A stretch of 64,000 nt of DNA. It comes from Hyphomicrobiales bacterium. Lineage in GTDB: Bacteria; Pseudomonadota; Alphaproteobacteria; Rhizobiales; OSC116. Location of the stretch: the NCBI GenBank assembly GCA_013214705.1, contig JABSRZ010000004.1, positions 62,001-126,000 on the forward strand, in the 5' to 3' direction. Made by a program: the position numbers and the translations under genes. Positions 1 to 9,070 of this stretch are shown piece after piece. The notes below the pieces were generated by a model. It saw only the letters and a list, made by a program, of their open reading frames with translations, made no database searches and was not told the origin of the DNA. Every line of letters begins with the position of its first letter. The stretch's first letter is position 1.

Positions 1-171
1 TTTGGGCATATCGGTTACAATAGACCGGTCATTTGAGCCCGTAACTCGGCAGCGTAAGTCATCCTCCATAACCGCGACAAATGGCGGGCTGGTGCTTACC
101 GCCTCTTGCGGGTTATCATTCACATAGGCGATGACATCTTTAACAGAATTCTGAATATGTTTGACTGACAT
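1..171 (-). CDS. OsmC family protein, N-terminal part (cut by window edge)
   Basis: The reverse strand from 171 reads 57 open codons to the window edge, after a clear AAGGGAG ribosome site. The translation holds an LRCRVTG stretch followed by VTDMPK, which I recognise from the start of OsmC/Ohr-like proteins, a family that includes thiol-dependent peroxide-detoxifying enzymes. The catalytic cysteines lie beyond the edge, so activity cannot be judged. The gene is divergent from the LysR gene at 335, with about 160 bp between them, so that regulator may control it. Family assignment from 57 residues is fairly good; subfamily is open. Confidence 0.7.
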   Translation of the reverse strand, partial: MSVKHIQNSVKDVIAYVNDNPQEAVSTSPPFVAVMEDDLRCRVTGSNDRSIVTDMPK

Positions 172-334
172 TATAAACTCCCTTTTTTGGCCGCATGGGT
201 TCAGCATTGAGCCCAGCCGGTGGTTTTTTATCTTGCTAAAATTCTAGCACTTGTTAACGTTTATGAGAATTGGCCAAAAATCGACAATCGTTTTGCAAAA
301 ATGCACAATGCGGTGGACAGCGGAAGGAAACCGG

Positions 335-1204
335 ATGAAATGGGATGACGCGCGGATATTTTTAGCCGTGGCCCGCGAAGGCTCATTAAGTGGTGCCGCC
401 AAACGTTTAGGCGTACAGCATTCAACAGTTTCGCGCCGGATTCACGCGATGGAGAAAGACCTGGCCACGCCATTGGTTGAGCGCCATGCATCCGGCTATG
501 TGCTGACCGAGGCTGGCGAAGAGTTAAAGCATGCCGCCCGCAGAATTGAAAAAGAATTAATATCATTTGAAGGCGCGATAGGCGGGCAATCCGCAGACGC
601 GGCTGGCGAATTACGGGTGACCGCCATTGCCAACATAGCCTCGACCGTGCTGATGCCGTATTTTGCCCGTTTCAGCGCCGCTTACCCCAAAATCAAACTG
701 AGCATCGAGGTTACCAATAACTCTGTCAGCCTGTCTGACCGTGATGCCGATGTGGCCATTAGGCAGACCAATAAACCGTCTGATACCTTAATTGGCACGC
801 GGCTAACCACCGTGGCTTCGGCAGTCTATGGCGCGCGCGATTATTGCGCAGCGGTAAAATCTGGCAAAGCGGCAGAAAAATGGATTGGCGTGGATTGCTG
901 CGAATATCATCGGAATTGGACCAAGCAGGCGTGGCCACAAGCTGACCATGAGTTTTATGTCGATGAAACTTCACTGACCCTCGCCGCGCTAAAACAGGGG
1001 CTAGGCGTAGGTTTTTTGCCGTGTTTTTTGGGTGATAACGACCCAGAATTGGTGCGGTTTAAACCACCCGAAAAACAACATGAACTGGGGCTATGGCTGT
1101 TGTATCACCGGGATTTACGTGATACCAAACGCGTGGCGCTGTTTCGGCAGCATTTGCAGCGTGAGATAAAACAAGCCGCTGCGTTGTTTGAAGGCGTAAA
1201 ATAG
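335..1204 (+). CDS. LysR family transcriptional regulator
   Basis: A 289-residue regulator. The N-terminal winged helix-turn-helix (about residues 3-60, with GSLSGAAKRLGVQHSTVSRR) is typical of LysR proteins, and a LysR substrate-binding fold follows. An open frame extends upstream to 251, but the start at 335 has an AAGGAAA ribosome site and puts MKWDDARIFL in the usual place. The effector domain is on the short side. The gene is divergent from the OsmC-family gene, the classical layout for a LysR protein and its target. The inducer is unknown; an oxidative or electrophile signal would fit an OsmC target, but that is inference. Confidence 0.85.
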   Translation: MKWDDARIFLAVAREGSLSGAAKRLGVQHSTVSRRIHAMEKDLATPLVERHASGYVLTEAGEELKHAARRIEKELISFEGAIGGQSADAAGELRVTAIANIASTVLMPYFARFSAAYPKIKLSIEVTNNSVSLSDRDADVAIRQTNKPSDTLIGTRLTTVASAVYGARDYCAAVKSGKAAEKWIGVDCCEYHRNWTKQAWPQADHEFYVDETSLTLAALKQGLGVGFLPCFLGDNDPELVRFKPPEKQHELGLWLLYHRDLRDTKRVALFRQHLQREIKQAAALFEGVK

Positions 1205-1253
1205 CCCACCAAACAAAACAAACCTCCCTAAGACAGATAATGAGTGACGTAAA

Positions 1254-2603
1254 ATGCAATTAAAATTTAACAATGCGCGGGCAAAATTTAACAATGTGCA
1301 GGAATGGCTAGATTTTGACCGTGAGCATTTGTGGCATCCCTATACCTCGATGATCGACCCGTTGCCGTGCTACCCAATAGTGGGGGCGCAAGATGTTTAT
1401 TTGGAATTGGCCGATGGGCGCAAATTGGTTGACGGCACATCATCTTGGTGGAGCGCCTTGCACGGGTATAACCACCCCAAGCTAAATAACGCCTTGATTG
1501 AACAGTCAAAAAAAATGTCGCATGTGATGTTTGGCGGCATCGCCCACCAGCCAGCATCGGAACTTGGCGCGCGGTTATTGGCCATCACGCCAGATTGTTT
1601 TGAATATGTATTTTTGGCCGATTCAGGATCGATTTCGATAGAAGTGGCGCTTAAAATGGCGCTGCAATATTGGCAATCTATCAAGCGGTATGACAAAGCA
1701 AAATTTTTAACGGTGCGTGGCGGCTACCATGGCGACCCATTTACCTGCATGTCAGTTGGTGACCCAGAAGGTGGGCAGCATCATATGTTTAGAAGCGTAA
1801 TTGCCCAACATATTTATGTAGATAGACCGCAAGTTAAGTTTGATGAAGAGTGGCGGCAAGATGACATTGCCGAATTTGCCGAGGCCATAAAGGCCAATCA
1901 TCATAAAATTGCCGCCGTGATTATTGAGCCAATTATGCAAGGCACCGGCGGCATGCGCTTTTACCACCCCGAATATTTACGCCAAATGCGCGCGTTATGC
2001 GATGAATTAGATGTTTTGCTGATATTTGACGAAATTGCCACCGGTTTTGGCCGCACCGGCAAATTATTTGCCATGCAACATGCAGGCGTTGAGCCAGACA
2101 TATTATGCGTCGGCAAAGCCTTAACTGGCGGCATGATGACTTTGGCCGCCACCATAACCACCAAAAAAGTGGCCATGACCATTTCGGGCGGTGAAACGCC
2201 GATATTAATGCACGGCCCGACCTTTATGGCCAACCCGCTGGCCTGCGCGGTGGCATCTGCCAGTATCGACTTGTTGCTAGAGCCGGCAAATGCTGACGAG
2301 TTTGAATTTAAATGGCAACAAGATATCGCCAGATTAGAGACGCAATTGCAGCAATTACGAGCCATAGAAGGCCACCAAGCCGTGGCAGATGTGCGCATTT
2401 TAGGCGGCATAGGCGTGGTAGAAATGCACGCGCCGGTTGATGTGGAAAAATTGCAGGCCGAATTGGTAAAAAATGGCATCTGGGTACGCCCATTTGGCCG
2501 GCTAATCTACGTGATGCCACCCTATATAATGCAAGTGGAACAGCTAAAGATATTATGTGACGGCGTGATAAAAACCATCGAAACACTCTACGAAACGACC
2601 TGA
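1254..2603 (+). CDS. bioA: Adenosylmethionine-8-amino-7-oxononanoate aminotransferase
   Basis: This is the PLP enzyme of biotin synthesis that makes 7,8-diaminopelargonate from 7-keto-8-aminopelargonate, with S-adenosylmethionine as amino donor. The 449-residue protein follows E. coli BioA almost throughout: LWHPYTSM, DGTSSWWSALHGYNHP, HVMFGGIAHQPA, the DEIATGFGRTGKLFA cofactor region, and Lys288 in GKALTGG as the Schiff-base lysine. It starts 50 bp after the LysR gene on the same strand. No bioB, bioF or bioD lies nearby, so the biotin genes are scattered. The start may lie slightly downstream because the ribosome site is weak. Confidence 0.95.
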   Translation: MQLKFNNARAKFNNVQEWLDFDREHLWHPYTSMIDPLPCYPIVGAQDVYLELADGRKLVDGTSSWWSALHGYNHPKLNNALIEQSKKMSHVMFGGIAHQPASELGARLLAITPDCFEYVFLADSGSISIEVALKMALQYWQSIKRYDKAKFLTVRGGYHGDPFTCMSVGDPEGGQHHMFRSVIAQHIYVDRPQVKFDEEWRQDDIAEFAEAIKANHHKIAAVIIEPIMQGTGGMRFYHPEYLRQMRALCDELDVLLIFDEIATGFGRTGKLFAMQHAGVEPDILCVGKALTGGMMTLAATITTKKVAMTISGGETPILMHGPTFMANPLACAVASASIDLLLEPANADEFEFKWQQDIARLETQLQQLRAIEGHQAVADVRILGGIGVVEMHAPVDVEKLQAELVKNGIWVRPFGRLIYVMPPYIMQVEQLKILCDGVIKTIETLYETT

Positions 2604-2616
2604 AAACATACTCAGA

Positions 2617-2812
2617 ATTTCCATCTGCCCGCAAGAATCCCAGCGCTTCGACGAGTGCGCCCAGAAGCCGCAAGGCAAACCCTGCGGCCAACGCGCGGAG
2701 CCTAGCCGACACTTGCAAAGCAAGTGACTGCGCACGCAAGTGCCAACAGCGAGGCCACGCCGAGCGTATAAATGAGACTTCCAGAGTGCCGGCAGGCTGG
2801 TGGGGTGTCTTT
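2617..2812 (+). repeat. Intergenic repeat family, copy A
   Basis: This is a roughly 195-bp unit that recurs at 2843-3048 and 9071-9290 in the same orientation and, in part, inverted at 5922-6040 and 9449-9572. Shared blocks are GAGTGCGCCCAGAAGCCG, GGCCAACGCGCGGAG and a small hairpin built on CACTTGC...GCAAGTG (2710-2726). Short open frames through it are by-products of the repeat. It begins just after the bioA stop. Confidence 0.8.
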
Positions 2813-2842
2813 AATGTCTAATTGGCAGCCAATAATTCATAA

Positions 2843-3048
2843 ATTTCCGTCTACCCCCAAGAACCCCAGCGATTCGGCGAGTGCGCCCAGAAGCCGCAAG
2901 GCAAAATCTGAGGCCAACGCGCGGAGGCTAGCCGACACTTGCAAAGCAAGTGACTGCGCACGCAAGTGCCAACAGTGACAAGGCCGCCAGGCCGCAGGAA
3001 CGTATGAATGGGAGCACCCGTAAAGTCGGCAGGCTTGTGGTGTGCCTA
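2843..3048 (+). repeat. Intergenic repeat family, copy B
   Basis: This copy has the same orientation as copy A and lies only about 30 bp after it, so the two form a near-tandem pair. It contains the shared CCCAGAAGCCG and CCAACGCGCGGAGG blocks and the CACTTGC/GCAAGTG hairpin. Its tail, which includes CCGCAGGAACGTATGAATGG, also appears in copy D. Confidence 0.8.
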
Positions 3049-3094
3049 TACTGACGAACTGCCCCACACCAATGCCCAAGGGAGAGGTTCGTAT

Positions 3095-3370
3095 TTATTT
3101 ATCGTTATCATCCTGTTTAACAAGAAATTTCTCTATGTCCTGCATGGTCATGTTTCTGTTATAATAACGACCACCAATTTCAATGTCTTCACCCTCAAAC
3201 GCAGGGACTAATCCGTGATATTTCGACCCACCGATTTCATAAAGATGATATTCAGCACTTACTTCATCGGAAATTTCAAATTCCTTTTTGATGGTGTCAA
3301 CCAGCAATCTTTGGAGACTCCTATCCGATGACACCCCGGATATTCTTACTAAAAATATCCGGGGTGTCAT
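3095..3370 (-). CDS. Small protein overlapping the end of the HD-GHKL gene (possible detached C-terminus)
   Basis: An open frame of about 91 residues (99 if started at 3394), rich in charged residues, with no membrane segment and no family I recognise. Its first part overlaps the last codons of the HD-GHKL gene in another frame, inside a perfect 23-bp inverted repeat. Reading across the junction after a one-base change in the short T run of the coding strand would join the two frames into one protein, continuing DDTPDI into LVRISGVSSDRSLQRLL. It could therefore be the lost C-terminus of that protein or a separate overlapping partner. No convincing ribosome site is visible. Confidence 0.5.
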   Translation of the reverse strand: MTPRIFLVRISGVSSDRSLQRLLVDTIKKEFEISDEVSAEYHLYEIGGSKYHGLVPAFEGEDIEIGGRYYNRNMTMQDIEKFLVKQDDNDK

Positions 3371-5741
3371 CGGATACTTCAATGATATTGGCACACCTTT
3401 TTGGTTGTTTCAAATATGTTTCTGCGTGCGAGATTGAATAACCTTCAGCCAGCCAGATTCCATCGATAGATTTTAATAACTCTGCAAACTCCGTTAAGGA
3501 ATAGAATTCATCAACAATTTTGCAAATTTTTAATTCACCTAGTTCACCCTGTAATGCACTAACATATGACGCTATTCGCATTTGTTCGGCTGGCTGATCT
3601 CTCAACAGACCACGCCAAATGCTGGCTTGATTATTAGCCCATTTCAATATGTCTGTTTGACAAGCAACAGGTGTTGCTGAGTCTCTAGCCGCCTTGGTCG
3701 GCTGCCCCAAAAATACGCCTGCAAAATTTCCAGCCCCAACCGCTGCCCCACGAGAAACAAAACTGCCACTCACGGCTCGCCAATAATCAAAAGCTCTAGG
3801 AAGCAAAGAGGCCCGACCTACTACATTTCCATCAATATCTTTGATGATCTGTAATGCTTTTACAGCTTGTTCAATAACAATATTCCCTCGCCCGCCCCTC
3901 GCCAAGTCATGCTCCTTGAATCTGAATGTCCCCGCACCAGTCACTCTTTTATAAAATATTTCAGCAGGTTCCGTTTGCCAATTACTCCCATCAATTACAT
4001 GACTACTATAAGGAGTTTCAAGTTGAATTTTAATTTCACTACAGGGAAAACAAGATCCAAGTAAATGGTGGAGATCTTGCAATTGTTCTTCATCATCAAC
4101 CCAAAGACCAGTATGCTTCCAAAAAGAATCTTTAGATAATTTTTTAATATCACACTCAACCTCGATGCTGGTGCCACCTTGGGTTTGGCGGTCTTGCTTT
4201 TCGGCTTTGTACAGTATAGGGCGCTCGTTTAAACCGCGTTTGAATTCTAGGATGACTGTATCATCGGGCGACCTATCAAACCGTTTGGATTTGACTTTGA
4301 CTTTATTGCCTAACATGAAGATGGAGAAAAAACCTATGCCGTAGCGGCCTGAAACGCTGTCCTTGTTTGGTAAAATATCGGTATATTCGCCGATGGCTTG
4401 ATCGGCTAGCCAACCGCAATTGCCGAATGATAATAGTTTATTCATCATTTCATCCGCAGACATGCCGACGCCCATGTCAGACACTTTGAGTACTGGGTTC
4501 TTTCCTTTAAAACTTAGCTCCACTTTTACCGCTGAATCTTGTGCGTTTTTTTCGATCATTTTGCGCATTCTTGTGGCATCCATCGCGTTTTGAATAAGTT
4601 CCCGCACGGCCACAAAGCTATCGTTGCCGTAAAGCTCCGCGCCACCCAGCTTCTCGATAAGCCCGGGTATGTCGGAAATTGAAAATGCAGTGTTTACGGG
4701 ATGCCAATCTTCTGTGCCAATCAATTTTGCTAAGGCTATTGGATTTTCGATATTGGCCACTCTTTTGGCTTTTAATCGGTCTGATTTTGGTCGGTTTCGT
4801 TCTAAAATTGAATCTATTCCACGTAATTCAGTATCAATCATAGTTAAAGTATCAAACAACACCCACCAGTCAGCGGCTTCTTCCCGCGTGAATGAAGAGG
4901 TGGAGCCAAAATACAGCGCATCATCGCGGCATTGAGCTTGAGTTAACTTATTCTGAAAATTCCAATGGCTTTTTGATAGTCCCGATATCTTGTTTTGGCG
5001 CAACGCCCATAAAAACCCAGGGGAGCGACGGTCATCTATTTGCGAGGCATCTGCAGCTCTTAAAATACATGCGATTTTCAACAGATCAATTGACCAACCG
5101 CTCGGAAAAGGTGACGGCGCGGGAATGATTTTGTCCTTAAATTCATGCTCCAATTTCTCATGTCCCCACCAGTGGCTTGCGGCAACTTGACCAATAAACT
5201 GACCAAATTTATTCAGTAAATCTTCATTTTCGATGAGGGAATACTCGCGTCCATTGGTCGGGTGTGGCCATGTAACGAAAGGCAATTTTTCGGCCTTTAT
5301 GGCATGCTGTTCTCGTAAAAATATTTCTATGGCAAGTTTTTCATCAATTTCTTCCTTATCCGTGTCCATTTGAAGGCGAGCAACCACTTTTTTCCAAGCA
5401 TTTGTCTGCTTTATCTCTTCTAGCCCACCTGGGTAGGCGGCGCAGGTCATGGCCGCATCATGCAATAAAAATGCTCCGCCTAACACAAACCCTTCTGCCG
5501 GGTTTAAGACAATTTCGTCGTTTATAATCTGGCTGCCAACTTCCCATAGCGCATCCAAATGGCTGATATCATGCACCGTATAATTTGGTAATTCACTGGA
5601 TATCTCATTAACTAATATGCCAGCTTTGTCGCGCAACTTCTCGAACGCATCAACAAAATATTTGACATGTTCATGATGTTCAAAAGTATCACCGCTAGGA
5701 AATGCAACTTGCCACAGTTTAGTTTTTTTTATATTATTCAT
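3321..5741 (-). CDS. HD-domain plus GHKL (Hsp90-like) ATPase protein
   Basis: An 806-residue soluble protein. An N-terminal HD-type metal-dependent hydrolase region is suggested by HDISH (57-61), HD (94-95) and a later Asp in ILRAAD (about 230). From about 340 an Hsp90/GHKL ATPase fold follows: an N-box with Glu380 and Asn384 in RELIQNAMDA, DMGVGM at 421-426, and GRYGIGF at 464-470. The remaining 330 or so residues are unassigned. Such large GHKL ATPases are seen among bacterial stress and conflict genes, so a defence role is possible but unproven. It sits alone between repeat copies, unlike the housekeeping genes around it, which suggests transfer. The frame ends inside an inverted repeat and may be truncated. 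Confidence 0.75.
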   Translation of the reverse strand: MNNIKKTKLWQVAFPSGDTFEHHEHVKYFVDAFEKLRDKAGILVNEISSELPNYTVHDISHLDALWEVGSQIINDEIVLNPAEGFVLGGAFLLHDAAMTCAAYPGGLEEIKQTNAWKKVVARLQMDTDKEEIDEKLAIEIFLREQHAIKAEKLPFVTWPHPTNGREYSLIENEDLLNKFGQFIGQVAASHWWGHEKLEHEFKDKIIPAPSPFPSGWSIDLLKIACILRAADASQIDDRRSPGFLWALRQNKISGLSKSHWNFQNKLTQAQCRDDALYFGSTSSFTREEAADWWVLFDTLTMIDTELRGIDSILERNRPKSDRLKAKRVANIENPIALAKLIGTEDWHPVNTAFSISDIPGLIEKLGGAELYGNDSFVAVRELIQNAMDATRMRKMIEKNAQDSAVKVELSFKGKNPVLKVSDMGVGMSADEMMNKLLSFGNCGWLADQAIGEYTDILPNKDSVSGRYGIGFFSIFMLGNKVKVKSKRFDRSPDDTVILEFKRGLNERPILYKAEKQDRQTQGGTSIEVECDIKKLSKDSFWKHTGLWVDDEEQLQDLHHLLGSCFPCSEIKIQLETPYSSHVIDGSNWQTEPAEIFYKRVTGAGTFRFKEHDLARGGRGNIVIEQAVKALQIIKDIDGNVVGRASLLPRAFDYWRAVSGSFVSRGAAVGAGNFAGVFLGQPTKAARDSATPVACQTDILKWANNQASIWRGLLRDQPAEQMRIASYVSALQGELGELKICKIVDEFYSLTEFAELLKSIDGIWLAEGYSISHAETYLKQPKRCANIIEVSDDTPDIFSKNIRGVIG
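3322..3376. repeat. Perfect 23-bp inverted repeat with 9-bp loop
   Basis: The left arm 3322-3344 and right arm 3354-3376 are exact reverse complements, separated by CTTACTAAA. The hairpin covers the stop codon of the HD-GHKL gene and the first codons of the small overlapping ORF. There is no T tract beyond it, so it is not a plain terminator. It may be a fold-back duplication scar or an RNA structure at the gene junction. Confidence 0.9.
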
Positions 5742-6152
5742 ACTAACCTTTATTTCATTAACTCAAGAACAATCGAAATTTAAATTAACATAGCCGAATT
5801 CTTTATTCGTGACAATATAGTCAAAAACTAGATTTAAATATTGTGTTAAGTTGGTGTGGTATTATGTTTGTTACTAACTTCCCTAACTAATCAGTGTACA
5901 AGGTAAAGTTCCCACCCCGCAACCACCAGCCGGCCAATTCTACGGGTACTCCCATCCATACGTTCCCACGGCCTAACGGCCTCGTCACTGTTGACACTTG
6001 CTCCGCAAGTGTCAGCTAGCCACCGCGCGTTAGTTGGCAGCGGCTTCGATGCGCCGCTGTCGCGCTCTCTGATTGTCCCGTTATGTGGAAAGGAGGCACA
6101 ATTGCTGATGCAACGCACGGCAGCCTAGCGGCGTATCTTAAGTTTCACCACC
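5742..6152. other. Intergenic stretch upstream of the HD-GHKL gene
   Basis: The first 180 bp or so (5742-5921) are AT-rich and probably hold the HD-GHKL promoter; AAAGG lies just before its start at 5741. The rest is repeat copy C (5922-6040) followed by about 110 bp of GC-richer sequence that resembles no gene. No RNA gene was recognised. Confidence 0.5.
5922..6040 (-). repeat. Intergenic repeat family, copy C (inverted, partial)
   Basis: Read on the reverse strand it matches the right part of copies B and D: the ACGCGCGG block, a CACTTGC/GCAAGTG hairpin, CAACAGTGAC, then GGAACGTATGGATGGGAG and ACCCGTAGA. The left part, with the CCCAGAAGCCG block, is missing or diverged. It separates the HD-GHKL gene from the autotransporter gene. 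Confidence 0.7.
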
Positions 6153-8966
6153 CTAAAACCGCAACCGCATATTCACGCTGGCGACGGCTTCATAACCGCC
6201 ATTTAACGTGGCTCTTACCTCACCTGAAAGGCCATAAGCCAAGCCATCAATCAAAGAATTTCGCCTGAGTGATGCGCCGACAAACCCGGCAAACTCGGCC
6301 TCTAGGTTGGCGTTGAGGTTAATTGCCGTACCGCCGACGCTTGTGTTCACCATGTCAGATCCCAAATCAAATTGCGCATCTACACCCGCTCGTAACTTAA
6401 ATAGGGTGGTTGAACCATCATCATTTGCCGTGGTATGTGGCAGCATAATTTGCGCGCGGGTATTGAACTGGTGCACATTGCGGGCTGCCACCGTCAGTGG
6501 GTTGGCAACCGTTCCGGTCTCGGTATAGCCGTTTAAAAACAAGCCGGCATAATTAGCCCTTATTGAAACCACTGCCGGTGCGTTCAAAATCTCGAACGGC
6601 ATAGCAAGCGTCGCAGACGGCGCAACAAACCAGCTGTTGGCCTGCCCATTGGCTTGGGTGGCGCCGACATTGCGGGTGAATTGATGATCTGCCACACCGG
6701 CGATGAGCGCCAGATCGACGCTGTGAGTGCCATAATCTTGCTGCCAATAGGGTGCGGCTATGAGCGAATTCACGCTCACATTACCAGCGGCGGTAGCGAC
6801 TTTTATATGGCTGCCGCCATAGCCGGCCACCAAGCCAAATGTGCCATTGTTAAGGGCTGTTTCTGCGCCAAATAACAGGCCTGCATAGACATGGTTTAGG
6901 TTGGCATTATTGCCCGCCGCTTGCACTAGCTGCGTGCCGCCATAGCCCGATAGCCAATATTTTGCGCCATCACTATAATCACCATTGTCATCAGTATTAG
7001 TCGGCAAAAAGCCAAGTGCAGAACTGCCGTTTATCGGCGCTGCCACATCGGCAGCTATCATATTAAGCACCGAATTGGTTACCGAACCCAGAAAAACATC
7101 CGCAGCCGCAAAGCCTGTTGAGTCAACCACCACCAAGCTTGTGCCGCCATTAATCAACGCACTTCCGCCAACCACGTTGATAATTTCTGGGGCAGATTCT
7201 AGGTCGGTATCGCCTTGGCCAGTGCCGCCAGTATCGGCAAATGTCAGCTCACCATTGAAACCAGCGGCGATGTTTAAAGTATCGATGTCATTGGCGTTTG
7301 TACCGCCTAAACCATCATTGCCATTGCCAAAGTCAAGGCTGCCGACAATGACCGAACCGGAATTTAAGTTTAAAATATCATGACCATCGCCCTGAAAATC
7401 AATCGCTATGCCGCCAGTGCCTTTCACTTGGCCATAAGTGGTGATGGTCGTGGCCGCCATGTTGGTGCGGACTCTAATTCCAATGCCGATAGCCCCTTCT
7501 ATATCGCCGCGCGCTATAATGTTGGTGATACCTGTGCCTAGATTTTCGACTTCAATGCCCTCACCAACCGCGTTTCCATCTGCATCGCCAGTGACAGCGT
7601 TAACATCTATCATCACCCCGCCCGTGCCGCTTTGAAAGGCGCGAATGCCTTGCAAACCGCCACGAACAGCGCCAGCGGCTGTAATTGAGACATCGCCAGA
7701 TGCCGCGCCGCCACTATAGGCATCAATGCCGATGCCAAAGCCGTTGCCTTCTGAGTCGCCTATCACATCTATGACGTTTATCTTAAGCGCGCCCGTGCCG
7801 GTATTGTCGGCGGCGATCCCTGCAAAGCCGCCGCTAATTATTCCTGTTGCGGTAATCACAACATCTTGGGTGCTGAGGCTGTAATTGTTAATTTCAATAC
7901 CGCTGCTATTGCCGATGCCGCTGGCGTCACCCGTTACCGATGTAACCTGAATGGTGATGCCGCCAATGCCATCATTATCTGCCCTGATGCCATCACCGCC
8001 AGCGACAATAGCGCCGCTGGCGGTAATTAAAACATTGCCCGTGCTAGCGCTGTTGCTAATGTCGACATCAATTCCCAAGCCGATGCCATTGCCGTCGGTG
8101 TCTCCAGTAACCGTGTTAACATCGACCATAATATCGCCAGTGCCGAACTGGATAACGCGGATGCCTTGCAAACCACCGCGAACAGCGCCAGCCGCTATAA
8201 TTGAAATATCGCCAGCTGCTGGGCCGCCATAGGCGTCAATGCCGATGCCGAAACCGTCACCCTCTATATCACCCGTCACCGATTGGACATTGATTCTGAG
8301 CGCGCCTGGGCCGTGATTATCAGCGGCTATGCCAGCGAAACCGCCAACGACGTCGCCAGTGGCGGTGATGGTTAGGTCGCCAGTGCTGTTATTAAATGAG
8401 TCGATGCCAGAGCCGAGGCCGTCCCCGTCATTATCGCCAGTAACGCTAACGACATTAATGGTCAACCCGCCGCTGCCGCTATTGCTGGCTTCTATGCCGT
8501 CATCATCAGCCCAGATATAACCTTGGCTGATGATGGTCAAATCGCCAGTGCCGCTAATAATCCTTATATCAACACCGTCACCTGTACCTCCAACGGTGGA
8601 TGCGGCATCTAAAATGTTTACAGTTTGCGCGCCCGAACCAGACATGTTTACCCCATCGCCACTGGCGTTAAGCACAGTTGTTGGTGTGCCCGCAGCGCCA
8701 ATATTTATGCTGAAATCGTCAACAATGGTTGCAATGCCATCAATAGGCGTGGGCGGCGCAACGCAGGTTATGGAGCTGCCAGCCACAGGAGTGATGGGCG
8801 TGCAGCCAACAGGCGCGGCCTGTGCGGTGGAAATGCCGATGCCGATGCTCAAGCCCATGCCAAAAGCACTGGCCATGGCGCTGACTAAAATTACGCGGCT
8901 AATATTTAAAATATGGGTGGATGTGCGGAAGAAAATTAATTTGCAAATCGCCTTAGCATAAACCAT
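6153..8966 (-). CDS. Autotransporter (type V secretion) with tandem passenger modules
   Basis: A 937-residue outer-membrane protein. A long signal peptide ends near residue 50 at AQA-AP. The passenger (about 60-560) is Gly/Asp/Ile-rich and built from modules of about 55 residues carrying VTGDxxGxGxGxGID and GGxxGIxAxxxG motifs. The GFAGIAADN and AVRGGLQGIR modules recur as a pair, which implies an internal duplication. The last 270 residues or so form the autotransporter beta-barrel, with YWLSGYGG at its start and VNMRLRF ending in Phe. Beta-helical passengers of this type usually act in adhesion or aggregation; the ligand is unknown. Repeat copies lie on both sides. Confidence 0.88.
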   Translation of the reverse strand: MVYAKAICKLIFFRTSTHILNISRVILVSAMASAFGMGLSIGIGISTAQAAPVGCTPITPVAGSSITCVAPPTPIDGIATIVDDFSINIGAAGTPTTVLNASGDGVNMSGSGAQTVNILDAASTVGGTGDGVDIRIISGTGDLTIISQGYIWADDDGIEASNSGSGGLTINVVSVTGDNDGDGLGSGIDSFNNSTGDLTITATGDVVGGFAGIAADNHGPGALRINVQSVTGDIEGDGFGIGIDAYGGPAAGDISIIAAGAVRGGLQGIRVIQFGTGDIMVDVNTVTGDTDGNGIGLGIDVDISNSASTGNVLITASGAIVAGGDGIRADNDGIGGITIQVTSVTGDASGIGNSSGIEINNYSLSTQDVVITATGIISGGFAGIAADNTGTGALKINVIDVIGDSEGNGFGIGIDAYSGGAASGDVSITAAGAVRGGLQGIRAFQSGTGGVMIDVNAVTGDADGNAVGEGIEVENLGTGITNIIARGDIEGAIGIGIRVRTNMAATTITTYGQVKGTGGIAIDFQGDGHDILNLNSGSVIVGSLDFGNGNDGLGGTNANDIDTLNIAAGFNGELTFADTGGTGQGDTDLESAPEIINVVGGSALINGGTSLVVVDSTGFAAADVFLGSVTNSVLNMIAADVAAPINGSSALGFLPTNTDDNGDYSDGAKYWLSGYGGTQLVQAAGNNANLNHVYAGLLFGAETALNNGTFGLVAGYGGSHIKVATAAGNVSVNSLIAAPYWQQDYGTHSVDLALIAGVADHQFTRNVGATQANGQANSWFVAPSATLAMPFEILNAPAVVSIRANYAGLFLNGYTETGTVANPLTVAARNVHQFNTRAQIMLPHTTANDDGSTTLFKLRAGVDAQFDLGSDMVNTSVGGTAINLNANLEAEFAGFVGASLRRNSLIDGLAYGLSGEVRATLNGGYEAVASVNMRLRF

Positions 8967-9070
8967 CTATATATCACCCGAATCCAAATCAACATTAAGT
9001 ATAGTTTCAGAAATAACATCGAAACGCCACACACGCAAATATAAAACCACCCCTTTAACCAAAGTTGTGC

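Noticed and set aside
2308-3079. Several open frames on both strands across 2308-3079
   Set aside because: They fall in bioA antisense or in the intergenic repeats; the similar translations come from the DNA repeat, have no ribosome sites and stop at repeat edges.
6307-8961. Long forward-strand frames opposite the autotransporter gene
   Set aside because: They mirror the low-complexity Gly/Asp coding strand and give Pro/Ser/Met-rich nonsense; no ribosome sites or known folds.
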